A DNA stretch of 64,000 nucleotides, taken from CAWCWK01 sp963842125 (GTDB lineage Bacteria; Pseudomonadota; Alphaproteobacteria; Rhizobiales; CAWCWK01). The stretch is taken from assembly GCA_963842125.1 (NCBI GenBank), contig CAWJFE010000003.1:1-64000 (forward strand). Direction: 5' to 3'. Positions 53,950 to 61,711 of this stretch are shown here, one piece after another. Below the pieces are notes generated by a model. That model saw only the letters and a program-made list of their open reading frames with translations, was not told the DNA's origin and did no database searches. The position numbers were made by a program, and so were the translations under genes. Numbering within the stretch: position 1 is the stretch's first letter; every line of letters starts with the position of its first letter.

Positions 53950-55057
53950 ATGGTGAGCACGCTGACCGCGATGCGCGACAGGCGTGACCGGGCCGACGAG
54001 CTCATCGCGGCCGGCGAGGTGATCGACCTGCGGTTTCCTGACGGGGCGAGGGCGCTTTCGGCGCGCGCGTCCCAGCTCTTCCACCTCCTCCTCGAATACG
54101 CCGCGCGGGAGGACCTGACCGAGACCACTCCGGCCGGGGAGGGGACGGAGGCGACGAGCCGACCCGCCCTCGCCCCGCCAGACGGACGGCTCCACCGCAT
54201 TCCCATCGCCTGGCTGCGCAATACCGGCATCGGCCACCTCGCCATCCCCGACTTCGTCGCGTGCCTGCGCGAGCTCGCCAGCGTGACGATCGACGTCGAG
54301 GTGCGCGACGAGCCCGGCCGGGCGCCGCACGTGAAGACTGGCAGCTACCTCTCCCACATCGAGCGCGATCTCGATGCGGCGCGCGGCGTCCTCCTCTACG
54401 AATTCAGCCGCACGATGCGCTACGTGCTGGAGCGCTCGTCCTATTGGGCAGTGCTCGACCGGCGCGCGACGCTGAGCTTCGAGAGCCGCTACGCCATCCG
54501 CCTCTACGAGCTGATGAGCCTGCGCGGGGCTCGCTCGACGCCAGGCCGAGACCTTCACGATCGAGGATCTGCGCGCCCGGCTCGGCGTGCCGGAGGGCAA
54601 GCTCACCCGCTTCGTCCACCTACGCCAAAAGGCGCTGGAGCCGGCCATCGCGGAGATCAACCACATCAGCCCGCTGACCGTCTCCTGGTCGCCGGTGAAG
54701 GCAGGGCGCTCGGTCGGCGCCATCCGCTTCGCATGGTCCTTGAAGGACGCGGCCCACCGCGCGCGCGCCGACGCCGAGCTCGACCAGGGCCGCCTCGGCC
54801 GCCGCACCCGACGGGCCGGGGAGGGCGGCGCCATTGCCGATAGGGCGGCCGCAGCGGCCGACACCCCGGCGGACCACCCAGTCACGCCCAACGCGAAGCT
54901 TGATACGACACCCAGCAACGACGACCTGCCGCCCTTTCCCTTCGGTGGTATCTCCTACGGTCCCTGGGGCGCCCTCGTGCGCCGTCACGCCCCAGCCCCA
55001 CCCTTGGGGCGGACCACCGCTGCAATCAGTCCGTACATGATCTGGATTCGCCTTTGA
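53950..55057 (+). CDS. Rep_3-family plasmid replication initiator (frameshifted)
   Basis: About 368 residues when the one-base frameshift in the GGGG run at 54526-54529 is corrected. The first winged helix covers LIAAGEVIDLRFPDGARALS to YLSHIERDLDAARGVLLYEF. The family hallmark FESRYAIRLYELMSLR sits right before the shift. The second winged helix continues as QAETFTIEDLRARLGVPEGK and LEPAIAEINHISPLTVSWSP. The C-terminus is long and low-complexity. Iterons upstream (53617-53712) should be its binding sites. If the frameshift is real this initiator is dead and replication rests on the 44987 protein. Confidence 0.82.
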
Positions 55058-55207
55058 CGTTTCATTAACGAATGGGACCGTTGAGACGGCCCGATTGGCG
55101 AATCATTCGATGGCTGAGTGGAGGCTGCGCGCTTTCCTGTTGCTGGCGCGCAACAGTGGGCGGCGGAGCGGTCAGAAAGCTATCCAGTAGCCATACCAGA
55201 GCTAGCC

Positions 55208-55272
55208 GATAGCTAGCTGCTACGTATGTGCTAGCTCGCAGCTAGATGGCTGATAGCCTTCGGCTAGCTATC
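55208..55272. repeat. CTAG-rich inverted repeat
   Basis: GATAGCTAGC (55208-55217) and GCTAGCTATC (55263-55272) are perfect inverted copies 45 bp apart, and the loop contains further CTAG-bearing words. At least five CTAG tetranucleotides occur in 80 bp, a motif usually rare in bacterial DNA. It lies between the Rep_3 gene and the HNH gene. Confidence 0.6.
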
Positions 55273-55292
55273 ACCGACCACGGAACCGCGCG

Positions 55293-55799
55293 CTAGAGCG
55301 CGAGCCGCGGCGTGCCTCTCGTCAGGCGGGCGAGGGCGTTGGCCTTGCGGCGGGCGAGGTTGTCGGCGGCATCGTGCTTGAGGTGGCAGCGCTGGCAGAG
55401 CGCGGCGAGGTTGCCGGGCGCGTTGTTCGCCGGGTCGTGATCGAGATGGCAGCAGGCGAGCTGCACCACGCTCAGCCGCAAGCCCGCATCGGCCGCGCGC
55501 CGGACGGGGCAGGCGGCCTCGGGCCAGAAATCGTCTTGAAGGAAGGCGGCCCGCCGGATTTCGGCCAGAGGCGGCAAATCGACCGGGCGCCCCCTTTCGC
55601 AGCGCCAGAGGCGGCGGCCCTCATCCCACCACAGGCCCGTGCGGTTCGCGATGCACGTCTCGCCCCAGTGCCAGACGGCCTCTCCGTGAGGCCGCCCGCA
55701 GCGCTCGCACGCCCCGTCGGCCCGGCCGAAGCGCACGGCCTGGCTCAGCTGCGGCCAATCCAGAGGGTAGAAATAGCGGCTCTCGGCGCGGATGGGCAT
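55293..55799 (-). CDS. HNH-like endonuclease domain protein
   Basis: 168 residues from ATG 55799. Two CxxC pairs (ACERCGRPHGE, RLWRCERG region) may bind zinc. The C-terminal block CCHLDHDPANNAPGNLAALC then QRCHLKHD is an HNH nuclease-like motif (DHD, N, H). The frame stays open upstream into a broken IS110 transposase, but that continuation is coincidental. It may be a plasmid-borne homing or modification-dependent nuclease; the exact role is unknown. Confidence 0.72.
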   Translation of the reverse strand: MPIRAESRYFYPLDWPQLSQAVRFGRADGACERCGRPHGEAVWHWGETCIANRTGLWWDEGRRLWRCERGRPVDLPPLAEIRRAAFLQDDFWPEAACPVRRAADAGLRLSVVQLACCHLDHDPANNAPGNLAALCQRCHLKHDAADNLARRKANALARLTRGTPRLAL

Positions 55800-56039
55800 G
55801 GGGCGTGTCGCGCAAGGCTCCGGCGGGGGTGCGAGCGGGCGGGTCCCCGCACTGCGATGGGACCCTAGCAAGGCCGGCGGGGGAAGGGAATCCGGCGCGA
55901 AGGGCGGAGTGGTCGTCATGCGCGCCCGCCACGCTGGCATCGCGTTCGACCCCGCGAGCCGACTTAACCGCGCGGTCACGGCGATCGCGATCGAGGCGTG
56001 AGGGGAGATGCTCTCGTCCTGACGGGCGCGAAGAACACG

Positions 56040-56967
56040 AACGGCCGCGGCCTCGGCGAGCATGGCGCGCGCGTCGCCGTTGCCGGCCTTGGTGATCGCA
56101 CCGCGACCCGTTCGCTGCCCGCTCGATCGCTCGGACGGCACCAGTCCGAGCCAGCTCATCAACTGCTTGGGATGCGAGAAGCGCGCGAGGTCGCCGATCT
56201 CGGCCATCAGCGTCGCCGCGACCGCGAGACCGACGCCGCGCAGGGCCTGCAACGCACGCACGGCCGGGGCCAGTGTCCAGGTCTCGACCGCTTCCGCCAG
56301 AGCAGCGTCGAGGCGATCGCAACGCGCCTGGGCTTCCTCGATCCGGCGGATGTGCTCCCCGAACACGAGCTGCTGGTGCGGTGAGTTCGAAGGCCTGCTC
56401 ACCAAGCCATCGCCAGAAGATCTTCGTCCACCGCTTGCGACCGACCGCATAGCGACGGTCGTGCCGCAGCAGGAAGCTCAGCAGGCTCTGGCGCGCCGCC
56501 GTCAGATCTTGCTTCGCACCGCGGCGCGCCCGTACCAGGTCGCGCATCGCCTCGTGGTCCTCGTCCGGCACCCAGACCGGCTCGAGCTCGCCGGCCCGCA
56601 GCAGGCGTGCCAGCAGCATCGCGTCGCGCCGGTCGGTCTTGATCCGGTCACCCGGTCGGCGCGGCATCTTCGATGGCGCGACCACCATGCAGGTGTGGCC
56701 CAGACCGAGAAGCTGACGATGCATGCCATAACCGCACGGCCCCGCCTCGTAGCACACGTTCAAGGCCGAGCCGTCCGCCGCGAGCTTCGTCACCAGCTTG
56801 CGAACCGCCTCGGGCGTATTGGGGATCGTGCCGTGGAAGCGGACCTCCTCACCCAGCCCGTCTGGAGCAACCGCCACCGCGATCGTCTCCTTGTGCACGT
56901 CCAAGCCGACATGCTTTGTCGGACACGCAGCCGTCCCTATCCCAGTCTTCGTCTTCGCTCTCGGCAT
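56040..56967 (-). pseudogene. IS110-family transposase, frameshifted and truncated
   Basis: The N-terminal DEDD domain is well preserved (HVGLDVHKETIAVAVAPDGL, NVCYEAGPCGYGMHRQLLG, DRIKTDRRDAMLLARLLRAG). A one-base insertion near 56382-56388 shifts the frame after LGEQAFE. The C-terminal Transposase_20 domain follows in the next frame (LQALRGVGLAVAATLMAEIG, QLMSWLGLVPSERSSGQRTG, ITKAGNGDARAMLAE) and then homology ends abruptly. The last 60 or so residues are absent and the HNH gene begins shortly after. The element is therefore inactive as sequenced. Confidence 0.85.
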
Positions 56968-57100
56968 CGTCCTTCTCCTGGGTTGCAGACGCTTAAAGCG
57001 CCGTCGCCTGCATCCTGGGAGATCATCGAGAGAGACGCGATCAAGCGGTCATTGGGTCTAAGGAGGCAGCCGTGCCGACGGACCCACCAAGTATTCGACC

Positions 57101-57691
57101 ATGCTGATCGGCTACGCGCGCGTGTCAAAGGGCCAGGGATCGGGCGGCGACGAGCAATCGACCGCTCCCCAGCTCGCCGCCCTCCGTTCTGCCGACGTGG
57201 AACGCACCTTCGAGGAACACGCGAGCGGAGGACGCTGGGACCGGCCCGAGCTTCACCGCATGATCGACCAGCTTCGGAAGGGCGACGTCGTGGTCGTGTG
57301 GAAGCTCGACCGCCTGTCGCGCTCGCTCAAGGACCTGCTCGCCATCCTCGACCGCATCGAGGGGAAGGGCGCTGACTTCCGCTCGCTGACCGAGGTGATC
57401 GACACCACGACGCCGGCAGGCCGCATGATGATGCAGATGGTCGGCAGCTTCGCCGAGTTCGAGCGCGCCATGATCCGGGAGCGAACAAGCGCAGGATTGG
57501 CCCAGGCGCGCAAGGAGGGACGGATCGGGGGACGCCGCCCGAAGCTCACGCAAGCACAACGCGCAGACGTGATCGAGAACGTGCAAAGCGGCCGCAAGAG
57601 CGCCGCCCAGATGGCCCGGCTCTACAGCGTGTCCGAAGCCACCGTCAGCCGTATCCTCTCTTCAGCACGGGCGAGCGAAACGGTCGGCTGA
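57101..57691 (+). CDS. Serine recombinase (resolvase/invertase)
   Basis: 196 residues: MLIGYARVSKGQGSGGDEQS carries the catalytic serine (ARVS). Then VVWKLDRLSRSLKDLLAILD, EFERAMIRERTSAGLAQARK, the linker GRIGGRRPKLT and the helix-turn-helix KSAAQMARLYSVSEATVSRI follow. All motifs are intact. The degraded recombinase at 63095-63331 is closely related to its C-terminus. It sits between the broken IS110 and the truncated fic gene. Confidence 0.9.
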   Translation: MLIGYARVSKGQGSGGDEQSTAPQLAALRSADVERTFEEHASGGRWDRPELHRMIDQLRKGDVVVVWKLDRLSRSLKDLLAILDRIEGKGADFRSLTEVIDTTTPAGRMMMQMVGSFAEFERAMIRERTSAGLAQARKEGRIGGRRPKLTQAQRADVIENVQSGRKSAAQMARLYSVSEATVSRILSSARASETVG

Positions 57692-57698
57692 TCGCGCT

Positions 57699-58196
57699 TC
57701 ACACCGCTAAAGGCATATCCGTGCCCGTTCTATCGGCTGACCCCTGTTCGCGCGCATAGGCCTCGACGAAGGTCAGCGTGGCGCGCGTGTTGCCCTCCCA
57801 GAAGGGGTGAGCGCGCCAGATCATGGTCGTCGCCTCGGCGAACGCCTTGGCCGCCTCTTCGTTACGCAGATCGTCCATCGGGACGGCCTTGAGAGCGTCG
57901 AGACCGGCCTTCACCTCCGCACCGATCTCCTTGTGGTCGGCGAAGTCCATTGGCGCCCCGCCCAGCACCCGCTCCGCCTTGAATAGGTTCTGGTCGCGCT
58001 CGACCCCGCCCCAATCGTAGACGTCTTGCACGATGTAGGCGTGGACGGCTTTCAAATGCTCGAAGTCGTAGGCGCCCTTGATGGGGTTTTCGGCCAGCTC
58101 CTTCAAGCGCAGTTCCGAATAGTAGCGCTCGGCTTTGGTAAGCTCGTCGGCATCTGTGATGCCCAGCTTGTTCTCGGGTGCGGTACCGTCGCTCAC
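57699..58196 (-). CDS. Fic-family protein, truncated at the C-terminus
   Basis: 165 residues from GTG 58196, whose first bases overlap the upstream gene's TGA (GTGA). The Fic fold is clear: AYDFEHLKAVHAYIVQDVYD, then MIWRAHPFWEGNTRATLTFV with the HPFxEGNxR catalytic motif that transfers AMP to target proteins. After FVEAYAREQG the protein stops, about 30-50 residues short of typical family members. The break lies next to the recombinase gene, suggesting deletion. The core motif is intact, but activity is uncertain. Confidence 0.78.
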   Translation of the reverse strand: MSDGTAPENKLGITDADELTKAERYYSELRLKELAENPIKGAYDFEHLKAVHAYIVQDVYDWGGVERDQNLFKAERVLGGAPMDFADHKEIGAEVKAGLDALKAVPMDDLRNEEAAKAFAEATTMIWRAHPFWEGNTRATLTFVEAYAREQGSADRTGTDMPLAV

Positions 58197-58474
58197 GAGG
58201 CGATCGCATCCGCGCCGCCGCGCCGCCTCGCGTGCGCGCGCCGGATAAACGCCGCGCCTTCCTCGGGCTCGATGAGCTTCCGGTGCGCCGCGTGCGACAG
58301 AAAGCTGCTCAGCGCCGTCGTGGGATTGCAGGAGGCGGCCATGATGTTGCGGATGTGATCGGAGCGGCGATCCTCTAGCGGCGCGGTCGCGTCTCGCAGC
58401 GGCGCCTCGTTGCCGGTCTCGATGTAGCTCTCGACGAGCCGGACGACATCGTCGCGGGTCAGGGTCTCGGTCAT
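58193..58474 (-). CDS. Small protein upstream of fic, possible antitoxin
   Basis: 93 residues from ATG 58474 behind a strong AAGGAG. Helical, charged sequence (TRDDVVRLVESYIETGNEAP, SDHIRNIMAASCNPTTALSS). It is coupled to fic by a GTGA overlap, the position where Fic antitoxins are often encoded, but the usual inhibitory motif (S/T)xxxE(G/N) is not found. A regulatory or antitoxin role is therefore a guess from position. No family is recognised. Confidence 0.5.
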   Translation of the reverse strand: MTETLTRDDVVRLVESYIETGNEAPLRDATAPLEDRRSDHIRNIMAASCNPTTALSSFLSHAAHRKLIEPEEGAAFIRRAHARRRGGADAIAS

Positions 58475-58508
58475 TGTGCGTCTCCTTCTATTGTGTGGGT
58501 GGTGCGGT

Positions 58509-58843
58509 TCAGATGAGGCCGTCGTCCTCGCCCTTGCGGGCAGGCGGTCGATGCGAGAGACCACCAGGGACATCTCGTAGCGGGTCTGTCCATCCTTCTC
58601 GTAGCGATCCTCCTTCATCCGGCCCTGGGCCATGATGAGGTCGCCGACGTTCAGGTGCTCGTCGACATAGGCCCGTCGGCGGTTCCCGAACACCGTGAGG
58701 GGCACGGCGTGCGGATCGTCCTCCCAGGTGCCGTCAGCGGTCTTGCGGGCGTAGTTGGCGATAGCGCGCACCTTGCTAACGCGGTCCAACGGCGTGATGC
58801 GCGCGATATGCCCGACGAAGGCGAACTCGCTGATACCGGCCAT
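58509..58843 (-). CDS. ssb: Single-stranded DNA-binding protein (OB fold), probable -1 frameshift near the end
   Basis: About 110 residues starting MAGISEFAFVGHIARITPLD, with an SSB-like OB fold (PLTVFGNRRRAYVDEHLNVG, GDLIMAQGRMKEDRYEKDG). As sequenced, the frame runs on into the next gene without a stop. One missing base in the GGG run at 58538-58540 (plus strand) would restore RKGEDDGLI and a TGA at 58511-58509, a natural acidic end. It is a plasmid-type SSB, expected to protect single-stranded DNA during transfer or replication. Confidence 0.72.
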
Positions 58844-58895
58844 GATGGCCCCCTTTTGTTCTATAAGACGTTTCTCGCCCTTCCCACCTCTTGCT

Positions 58896-59282
58896 CTAGC
58901 GAAGTCGGACGATCTCGAGCCCTTCGACTTGCACCTTCTCCCATTCGCGGTCGGTCGTGAGGACGGGAACGTTCAGCTTGAGCCCAAGGGCCATGCAGCT
59001 CCGATCGCCAAGGCCGCGCCCATAGCGCTTGGTCTGTTCGTACAGCGCGGCGCCGGCGTAGGCATCGTCTTCGCCGTGCGGGTGCAGCTCGATGCCCAGC
59101 TCGTCCAGCACGCCGCGTGTCGCTTCGAGCGACGCGCCCTCACGAAGCATCTCCTTAATGACTTCGTGAAGGTTCACCGCCGAGATGGCCGCGCGGCCGG
59201 CATAGGACTCGACCTTGTCGGCTCCGGGCTCGTTCCGCAGCACCGTCAAGACGGCGGACGAGTCGAGCACGACATCGCTCAC
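58896..59282 (-). CDS. vapC: VapC-type PIN-domain toxin
   Basis: 128 residues: DVVLDSSAVLTVLRNEPG (Asp), NLHEVIKEMLREG (Glu), GLGDRSCMALGLKL (Asp) and LTTDREWEKV (Asp). Start GTG 59282 overlaps the antitoxin stop, giving coupled translation. With 59279-59551 it forms a complete pair and looks intact. Confidence 0.9.
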   Translation of the reverse strand: MSDVVLDSSAVLTVLRNEPGADKVESYAGRAAISAVNLHEVIKEMLREGASLEATRGVLDELGIELHPHGEDDAYAGAALYEQTKRYGRGLGDRSCMALGLKLNVPVLTTDREWEKVQVEGLEIVRLR

Positions 59283-59551
59283 GACGCGGCCTCGTCATCG
59301 GCGGCGATTGAGGGATCGTCGGCGAGCGCCTCTTCACGGCGGTTTTCCAGAAACTGCTCGGTCGTGCGAGGTGTCTTGATGGCTTGATGGTACATCTCGC
59401 GCGCGCGGCGCACGCGGTGACTGACCGGCTCAAGCCGAACCACGTCACCCTCGACGGTAAGGGTCAGCTTGGCTTCACCAGACAGGCCCATTGCTTCGCG
59501 CGCAGCGCGCGGGAGAACCATTCTGCCATTGGCGGCAATACGAACGTCCAT
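59279..59551 (-). CDS. vapB: VapB-type antitoxin (AbrB/MazE fold)
   Basis: 90 residues from ATG 59551 with AAGGAG seven bases ahead. MDVRIAANGRMVLPRAAREA is the DNA-binding domain. The tail (KTPRTTEQFLENRREEALAD) binds toxin. A strong promoter (59598-59626) with repeated GGTGACA words, likely operators, drives the pair. Confidence 0.9.
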   Translation of the reverse strand: MDVRIAANGRMVLPRAAREAMGLSGEAKLTLTVEGDVVRLEPVSHRVRRAREMYHQAIKTPRTTEQFLENRREEALADDPSIAADDEAAS

Positions 59552-59597
59552 AGTTGGTCTCCTTAAGTGTCATAAAATGCGTTAGAACCACACGCAC

Positions 59598-59626
59598 ATT
59601 ATATGTCACCATCGGCAAGCTGTCAC
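59598..59626 (-). promoter_or_regulatory. Sigma-70 promoter of vapBC
   Basis: On the minus strand, -35 GTGACA (59626-59621), an exact 17-base spacer, and -10 TATAAT (59603-59598, consensus). GGTGACA occurs twice around it, about 21 bases apart, which could be the autoregulatory VapBC site. Confidence 0.7.
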
Positions 59627-59648
59627 CGCTGACTGTCAACAATCGACC

Positions 59649-59684
59649 GGTTTCCGACAGTCCCGGCGGCATATGTCGGTAACC
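59649..59684. promoter_or_regulatory. Orphan res-like inverted repeat
   Basis: GGTTTCCGACA (59649-59659) and TGTCGGTAACC (59674-59684) are inverted copies with one mismatch spanning 36 bp. They lie about 85 bases upstream of a recombinase start codon whose gene is now split by the IS6-like element, so this is probably that gene's res subsite. Confidence 0.45.
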
Positions 59685-59769
59685 CAGTCACGGCAGCTAT
59701 TCGACATGGCGGAAACAGGTCAGTAGGGTTTCGGACGATCCGACCGCCCAACCGAGCTCCGTCGCACCC

Positions 59770-59796
59770 ATGTCCCGCACCTTCGCCTACCTGCGC
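59770..59796 (+). pseudogene. Serine recombinase, 5' stub
   Basis: ATG 59770 opens MSRTFAYLR, the first nine codons of a resolvase, and stops at the left inverted repeat of the IS6-like element (59798). The C-terminal part of a recombinase lies on the far side (61403-61602). The middle of the gene has been lost. Confidence 0.6.
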
Positions 59797-59849
59797 GGGC
59801 ACTGTTGCAAAGTTGGTTTCCGGCCGTGTCCGACCTGATCTTGTTTCGT

Positions 59850-60647
59850 TCAGGACGCGTGCTGTGCGAGTGCCGCTTCGGCCATGATGTAGGCCTCTGC
59901 GAGAGCTGAGGGCCCTATACCGAAGGCGCGCTCGACCAGGCGTACTTCTCCCTCGATGCCGGTTTGGTACTGGAAGACCGCTGCCTGCCGTTTCTTCAGC
60001 GCCCGCATGACCTCCATACCCTTAAGCGTCGCGTACAACGTCTTCATAGACTTGAAGCCGAGCGTTGGCCGGATGACCCGTTTAAGCTTGCCGTGATCTC
60101 CTTCGATTCGGTTGTTGAGATACTTCGCCTGACGATGCCGCGTCTCGACGGGCAGCTTGCCGTCCCTCTTCAGTTCGCGGATCGCTTGGATGTAGCAGCC
60201 GGCCTTGTCGGTGTTGATCGTCGCCGGCTTCTCGAAGTCCTTCAGCTTGTGCAGCGCCTTGCCGAGGAAACGCTTGGCTGCCTTCGCATTGCGGGTGGCC
60301 GAAAGGTAGAAGTCGATGGTCCGGCCGTCCTCGGTCACGGCGCGGTAGAGATAGGCCCAGCGGCCTCGGACACGGATGTGCGTGTCGTCCACCTTCCACA
60401 TTCCGGCCAAGGCCGGTCGCTTCCAGTTCCAGCGAAGGCGCTTGTCGAGTCTAGGTGCATAGGCCTGGACCCAGCGGTAGATCGTGGTGTGGTCGACCGC
60501 GACGCCGCGCTCGGCCATCATCTCCTCCAGCTCGCGGTAGCTGATCCCATAGCGGCAGTACCAGCGCACGGCCCACTAGATGATCTCGCCGCGGAAGTGG
60601 CGCCACTTGAAGTCGGCGACGTTGAGCTCGGCCTGGAGGTCGGTCAT
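59850..60647 (-). pseudogene. IS6-family transposase with an early amber codon
   Basis: The full frame from ATG 60647 would give about 265 residues. It starts MTDLQAELNVADFKWRHFRG but has TAG at 60578-60576, where relatives read leucine (GEII-L-WAVRW). Downstream everything is intact: VDDTHIRVRGRWAYLYRAV (first D), NTDKAGCYIQAIRELK (second D) and NNRIEGDHGKLKRVIRP (E). A GTG at 60569 could restart translation and give a 239-residue protein lacking the N-terminal helix. A single base change explains the stop. The remnant at 13571-13820 is a related copy. Confidence 0.82.
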
Positions 60648-60809
60648 GGAATCGTTTTCTTATGCTTGATCGGCCCCCTTCCATCCGTCTCCCAAACTAC
60701 ACAATCAGCGACCCATCCGAACCAATGTCTCATTCCATGCCTCATAATAGCCATCGCACAACAGCTTAGAGGTGGCGAGACATTAGAAGGTGATTGGAGG
60801 GTCGAAAGC

Positions 60810-61379
60810 ATGGCGAACGGATCGGTGGTCGGGTATGCGCGCGTGTCGTCGGTCGGGCAAAGCTTGGACGTGCAGCGCGCCAAGCTCGGCCATTGCGACA
60901 AGCTGTTCGAGGAGAAGCGCTCCGGCACGTCCAACGCTCGCCCGGAACTCGCCGCCTGCCTGACCTATCTGCGCGACGGCGACACGCTCACCGTCACCCG
61001 CCTGGACCGGCTCGCACGCTCGACGCTGCATCTGTGCCAGATCGCCGAAACGCTGCGCGAGAAAGGCGTGACGCTCAAGGTGCTCGATCAATCTATCGAC
61101 ACGTCCGACGCCACAGGGCGGCTTTTGTTCAACATGCTGGGTGCCATTGGCCAGTTCGAGACCGAGATCAGGGCCGAGCGCCAGATGGACGGGATCGCCA
61201 AGGCCAAGGAGAACGGCGTCGCCTTCGGCCGCAAGCGCGCGCTGACCGACGAACAGGTCGAGGTGTTACGCAGCGCTCGGGCCGGCGGCGCCCTTATCCG
61301 CGAGCTGATGGCCGAACACCGCCTCTCCAAAGCATCCGTCTACCGATACCTCAGCGAGAAGCCAGCGGCCGACGTGTGA
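60810..61379 (+). CDS. Serine recombinase carried by the IS6-like element
   Basis: 189 residues from ATG 60810 behind GGAGGG. MANGSVVGYARVSSVGQSLD carries the catalytic serine. Then TVTRLDRLARSTLHLCQIAE, QFETEIRAERQMDGIAKAKE, the linker GVAFGRKRALT and the helix-turn-helix ALIRELMAEHRLSKASVYRY follow. All motifs are intact. AATGTCTC (60724-60731) and GAGACATT (60777-60784) form an inverted pair upstream that may be part of its res site. The stop is seven bases before the right inverted repeat, so the gene belongs to the element. Confidence 0.9.
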   Translation: MANGSVVGYARVSSVGQSLDVQRAKLGHCDKLFEEKRSGTSNARPELAACLTYLRDGDTLTVTRLDRLARSTLHLCQIAETLREKGVTLKVLDQSIDTSDATGRLLFNMLGAIGQFETEIRAERQMDGIAKAKENGVAFGRKRALTDEQVEVLRSARAGGALIRELMAEHRLSKASVYRYLSEKPAADV

Positions 61380-61402
61380 TCAGCAAACTTTGCAACAGTG
61401 CC

Positions 61403-61602
61403 CTCTCACCAAGGCCCAGGTCCGCCTCGCCCAGGCCGCCATGGCCAACCGCGACACCTCCGTCTCCGACCTCGCACGCGAGCTCGGCATCAAGCCAACC
61501 ACACTCTACCGCTACGTCGGGCCGACCGGAGAACTGCGTGAGAACGGCGAACGCGTCCTCAACGGGAAGAAGCCAACCTCACGCGCCGCAAAAGGCGCTT
61601 AA
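61403..61602 (+). pseudogene. Serine recombinase C-terminal remnant
   Basis: Immediately after the IS6-like element the plus strand reads PLTKAQVRLAQAAMANRDTS, then LARELGIKPTTLYRYVGPTG, the helix-turn-helix end of a resolvase/invertase, with a TAA stop at 61602. It is the counterpart of the 5' stub at 59770, though the two halves cannot be proven to come from one gene. Confidence 0.7.
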
Positions 61603-61711
61603 CGTGGAAGACCGTCCCCTCCCGCAAATGATGGGGTGGATGCCCCCTCCTGAGACGGCATCGCAGTGTGCCAAGGTGGTGTTGGAGACAGCACCTGCGG
61701 AGGAGGCATCC

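Larger units (their letters stand above)
59798..61402. mobile_element. IS6-family element with passenger resolvase
   Basis: 1605 bp bounded by 17-bp perfect inverted repeats, GGCACTGTTGCAAAGTT at 59798-59814 and its complement at 61386-61402. It contains an IS6-type transposase (minus) and a serine recombinase (plus), an uncommon cargo for this family. No 8-bp target duplication is present (flanks CCTGCGCG and CTCTCACC), consistent with the adjacent deletions IS6 elements cause. It interrupts a resolvase gene. Confidence 0.85.

Noticed and set aside
55293..56450. A fusion of an IS110 transposase C-terminus with an HNH nuclease
   Set aside because: Homology to the transposase stops abruptly, the middle is unrelated sequence, and the HNH part has its own ATG at 55799; the continuous frame is chance.
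58193..58843. SSB fused to the 93-residue protein upstream of fic
   Set aside because: The second protein has its own strong ribosome-binding site and ATG, and one missing base in a GGG run restores a natural SSB stop.
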